Positions 62,535-64,000 of a stretch of 64,000 nt of DNA are shown piece after piece (the stretch's first letter is position 1; each line of letters begins with the position of its first letter). The translations under genes and the position numbers were made by a program. A model generated the notes under the pieces. That model worked only from the letters and a program-made list of their open reading frames with translations, was not told the DNA's origin and did not search any database. The stretch is from G965240465 sp965249525 (GTDB lineage: Bacteria > SAR324 > JACQKK01), in assembly GCA_965249525.1 (NCBI GenBank), contig OZ252237.1, positions 620,001 through 684,000 on the forward strand. Reading direction: 5' to 3'.

Positions 62535-63996
62535 GGTACGATAACAAGAACTGGTCTTTCTTAGGGTATTGTTGTAGTCCCTCAAGGGCATGCTGCCAAG
62601 GAGTAGCACCCAATTTCTCACACCAAGCAACAAAACTTTCGCTAAAGCGGAACAGTTGACGATTAAAAACCTGCTTGTTATTGCTATCCCATGCCATAAC
62701 AGCTTGTTGCAAAAGTTGGGTAATATCTTGCGGAGGTTCTATTGCTGGATTGCAATAAAGAGTCCGCCAAAGTCGCTGGATTTGCAGATACATCTCATGA
62801 TGCGCTCCGCTTTCTGTTTGATAGGCATTGGTGTAGCACAGCATGGCGTGTTTGTAGAAATCGTTTGGGGCTATCAGGTAAGGGTGCAGGTTGGACACCC
62901 TACAAATGACAGGATACCCATATGTTTTAGGGATACGAAAGAAAGGCTGACGAACATGGGCAAAGCGATTCTGATTCAGCATATAAATAAAATGCATCGC
63001 TTCTTGGCGTACTTTGTTCAGTAAGTCTTGCTCATGACACTGTGTTATGGCTTCCTGTAGTTTTTCTAGAGCAATGCGAAATCCAGAACGCATGCGGCAA
63101 TCTTTGGATTTACGAATAACTTCTTCTTCCACCAGGAAGCGTGACTGTCCTTTGCGGCAAAATGGCCATCCTTGCTGCGGGAGATGTTCTTGCAGGGATG
63201 TTGGCGGACTTTGTGCCAAGGTGCACAATTTTTGGGCGCTAGCTAAAAAATCCGCTAGCGTATTTTGCCGCCAAGCAGTAATGCCTTGATTCAAACTTGG
63301 TTCCCACACCAGATACTGAAGCCAAATCAACTGACGTAGTTCGTCATCGTTGATATCGGCAGGAGATTGATTTTTTTTGTAGTTTGCTTGGCTATGTTTG
63401 GCTTGATTAAAGATGCGGTGTGCGAGGGTAGCTTTTCCCCAGGCACGGGAAAAGTCTTTGCTATTGTTTGCCGATTCTGTTTGCACAGGAATGTTAATAT
63501 GCATGGGGACAGCAGCACTGACCCAATAGGCAAGAAAACGAGAGAAAGATGACATATGCATCATCAGTGTGTCGCAGGAGTGGCTGTCTGGGAGTGTGTT
63601 TGTGGTATCAAAAGTATCCAATGCTAAGCTAATTGCAGCAGTTTTCTGCTGTAACAGATCAGGGAATGATTGAAGGCCGTTTTCTGCATCGTAATATTCC
63701 AGACTTTCTGCTTTTCGCCAAGAGGTGGTAGAACAAGCTGAATTTTGTGGCAAGCCATTTGGTCCCAGGCGTACAGGGAGTTCTTGCTGGTTTTGTAGAA
63801 CTTTTCTCCAAGTAAGCATATTTTCTTCTGCTAGCGCTAGCAGGCGATGGCAGCCGCTTTTTTCCACCATGCCTGCCATATTTTTCAGACAGGTTCTCAT
63901 GCTTATAACAGGGGAAAATTGCAAAGGCTGCTGCATAACGGCTGGAACGGACATAAAATGTATCAGCGCAGAGGGTATTTTCAGTGTTGAGAGCAA
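62524..63996 (-). CDS. Large hypothetical protein, 5' end at window edge
   Basis: At least 490 residues of a soluble protein with no signal peptide or membrane helix. The 63996 start is a TTG and the frame is still open to the edge, so the true start may lie beyond 64000 or at an internal Met (63954). Visible features are a Cys/His-bearing N-terminal third (EKSGCHRLLALAEENML, CDTLMMHMSSF), a helical middle and a C-terminal block (FVAWCEKLGATPWQHALEGLQ). I do not recognise a domain. It overlaps cinA by 11 bases, so they may be coupled. Confidence 0.55.
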   Translation of the reverse strand: MLSTLKIPSALIHFMSVPAVMQQPLQFSPVISMRTCLKNMAGMVEKSGCHRLLALAEENMLTWRKVLQNQQELPVRLGPNGLPQNSACSTTSWRKAESLEYYDAENGLQSFPDLLQQKTAAISLALDTFDTTNTLPDSHSCDTLMMHMSSFSRFLAYWVSAAVPMHINIPVQTESANNSKDFSRAWGKATLAHRIFNQAKHSQANYKKNQSPADINDDELRQLIWLQYLVWEPSLNQGITAWRQNTLADFLASAQKLCTLAQSPPTSLQEHLPQQGWPFCRKGQSRFLVEEEVIRKSKDCRMRSGFRIALEKLQEAITQCHEQDLLNKVRQEAMHFIYMLNQNRFAHVRQPFFRIPKTYGYPVICRVSNLHPYLIAPNDFYKHAMLCYTNAYQTESGAHHEMYLQIQRLWRTLYCNPAIEPPQDITQLLQQAVMAWDSNNKQVFNRQLFRFSESFVAWCEKLGATPWQHALEGLQQYPKKDQFLLSYHAH

Positions 63997-64000
63997 ATGT

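Overview
The window is a dense bacterial chromosome segment of housekeeping genes with moderate G+C. The organism is Gram-negative: it has an LptF/LptG-type lipopolysaccharide exporter permease, a GspC-like secretion protein, ApaG and many exported repeat proteins. Two arrangements recall deltaproteobacterial or SAR324-like genomes rather than classical alpha-, beta- or gammaproteobacteria. One is a MinD-like ATPase next to a J-domain/helix-turn-helix protein. The other is a tRNA-Leu directly before tig-clpP. That placement is inference from gene order and family resemblance, not a proven assignment.

Layout. 1-900: the end of lysS and an exported thioredoxin. 0.9-13.3 kb, minus strand: the transcription/translation cluster, read right to left as CPBP protease, rimP, nusA, infB, rbfA, truB, rpsO, pnp, rnc, rluB and a hypothetical gene. 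13.4-16.5 kb, minus: a degenerate J-domain/HTH protein, a MinD-like ATPase and an Lpt permease. 16.9-22.1 kb, plus: a pseudo-receiver protein with a very long acidic tail, coupled to valS by a TTGA start/stop overlap. 22.2-24.7 kb: a DNA methyltransferase broken by one extra T, three tRNA genes (two Leu, one Arg) and small ORFs. 24.7-26.7 kb: tig-clpP without clpX. 26.7-43.9 kb: a mosaic of single metabolic genes (PfkB kinase, hemH, gatA, ilvE, a reduced E2, apaG, xth, alr), an orphan gspC, a two-domain glycosyltransferase and a repressor whose autoproteolysis serine is replaced by alanine. 44.6-49.7 kb, plus: four consecutive exported proteins (TPR, FecR, small hypothetical, Sel1), then smc. 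53.5-64 kb: a HEAT-repeat protein, ispF, an FmdB-type zinc ribbon, rho, an FtsK membrane domain without motor, coaD, a phosphohexomutase, cinA with an unrecognisable C-terminal half, and an unknown protein running toward the window edge.

How the parts fit. The 12.4-1.7 kb block makes and matures the ribosome and initiates translation (RimP, NusA, IF-2, RbfA, TruB, S15, RluB) and turns RNA over (PNPase, RNase III). rnc lies directly downstream of pnp, and hairpins sit in the rpsO-pnp spacer. Several genes look eroded or altered: the methyltransferase, the lipoprotein frameshifted by a 29-bp near-duplication, the FtsK stub, the CinA C-terminus, and missing catalytic residues in the repressor, receiver, J-domain and E2 proteins. 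I saw no CRISPR array, insertion sequence, prophage structural genes or rRNA.
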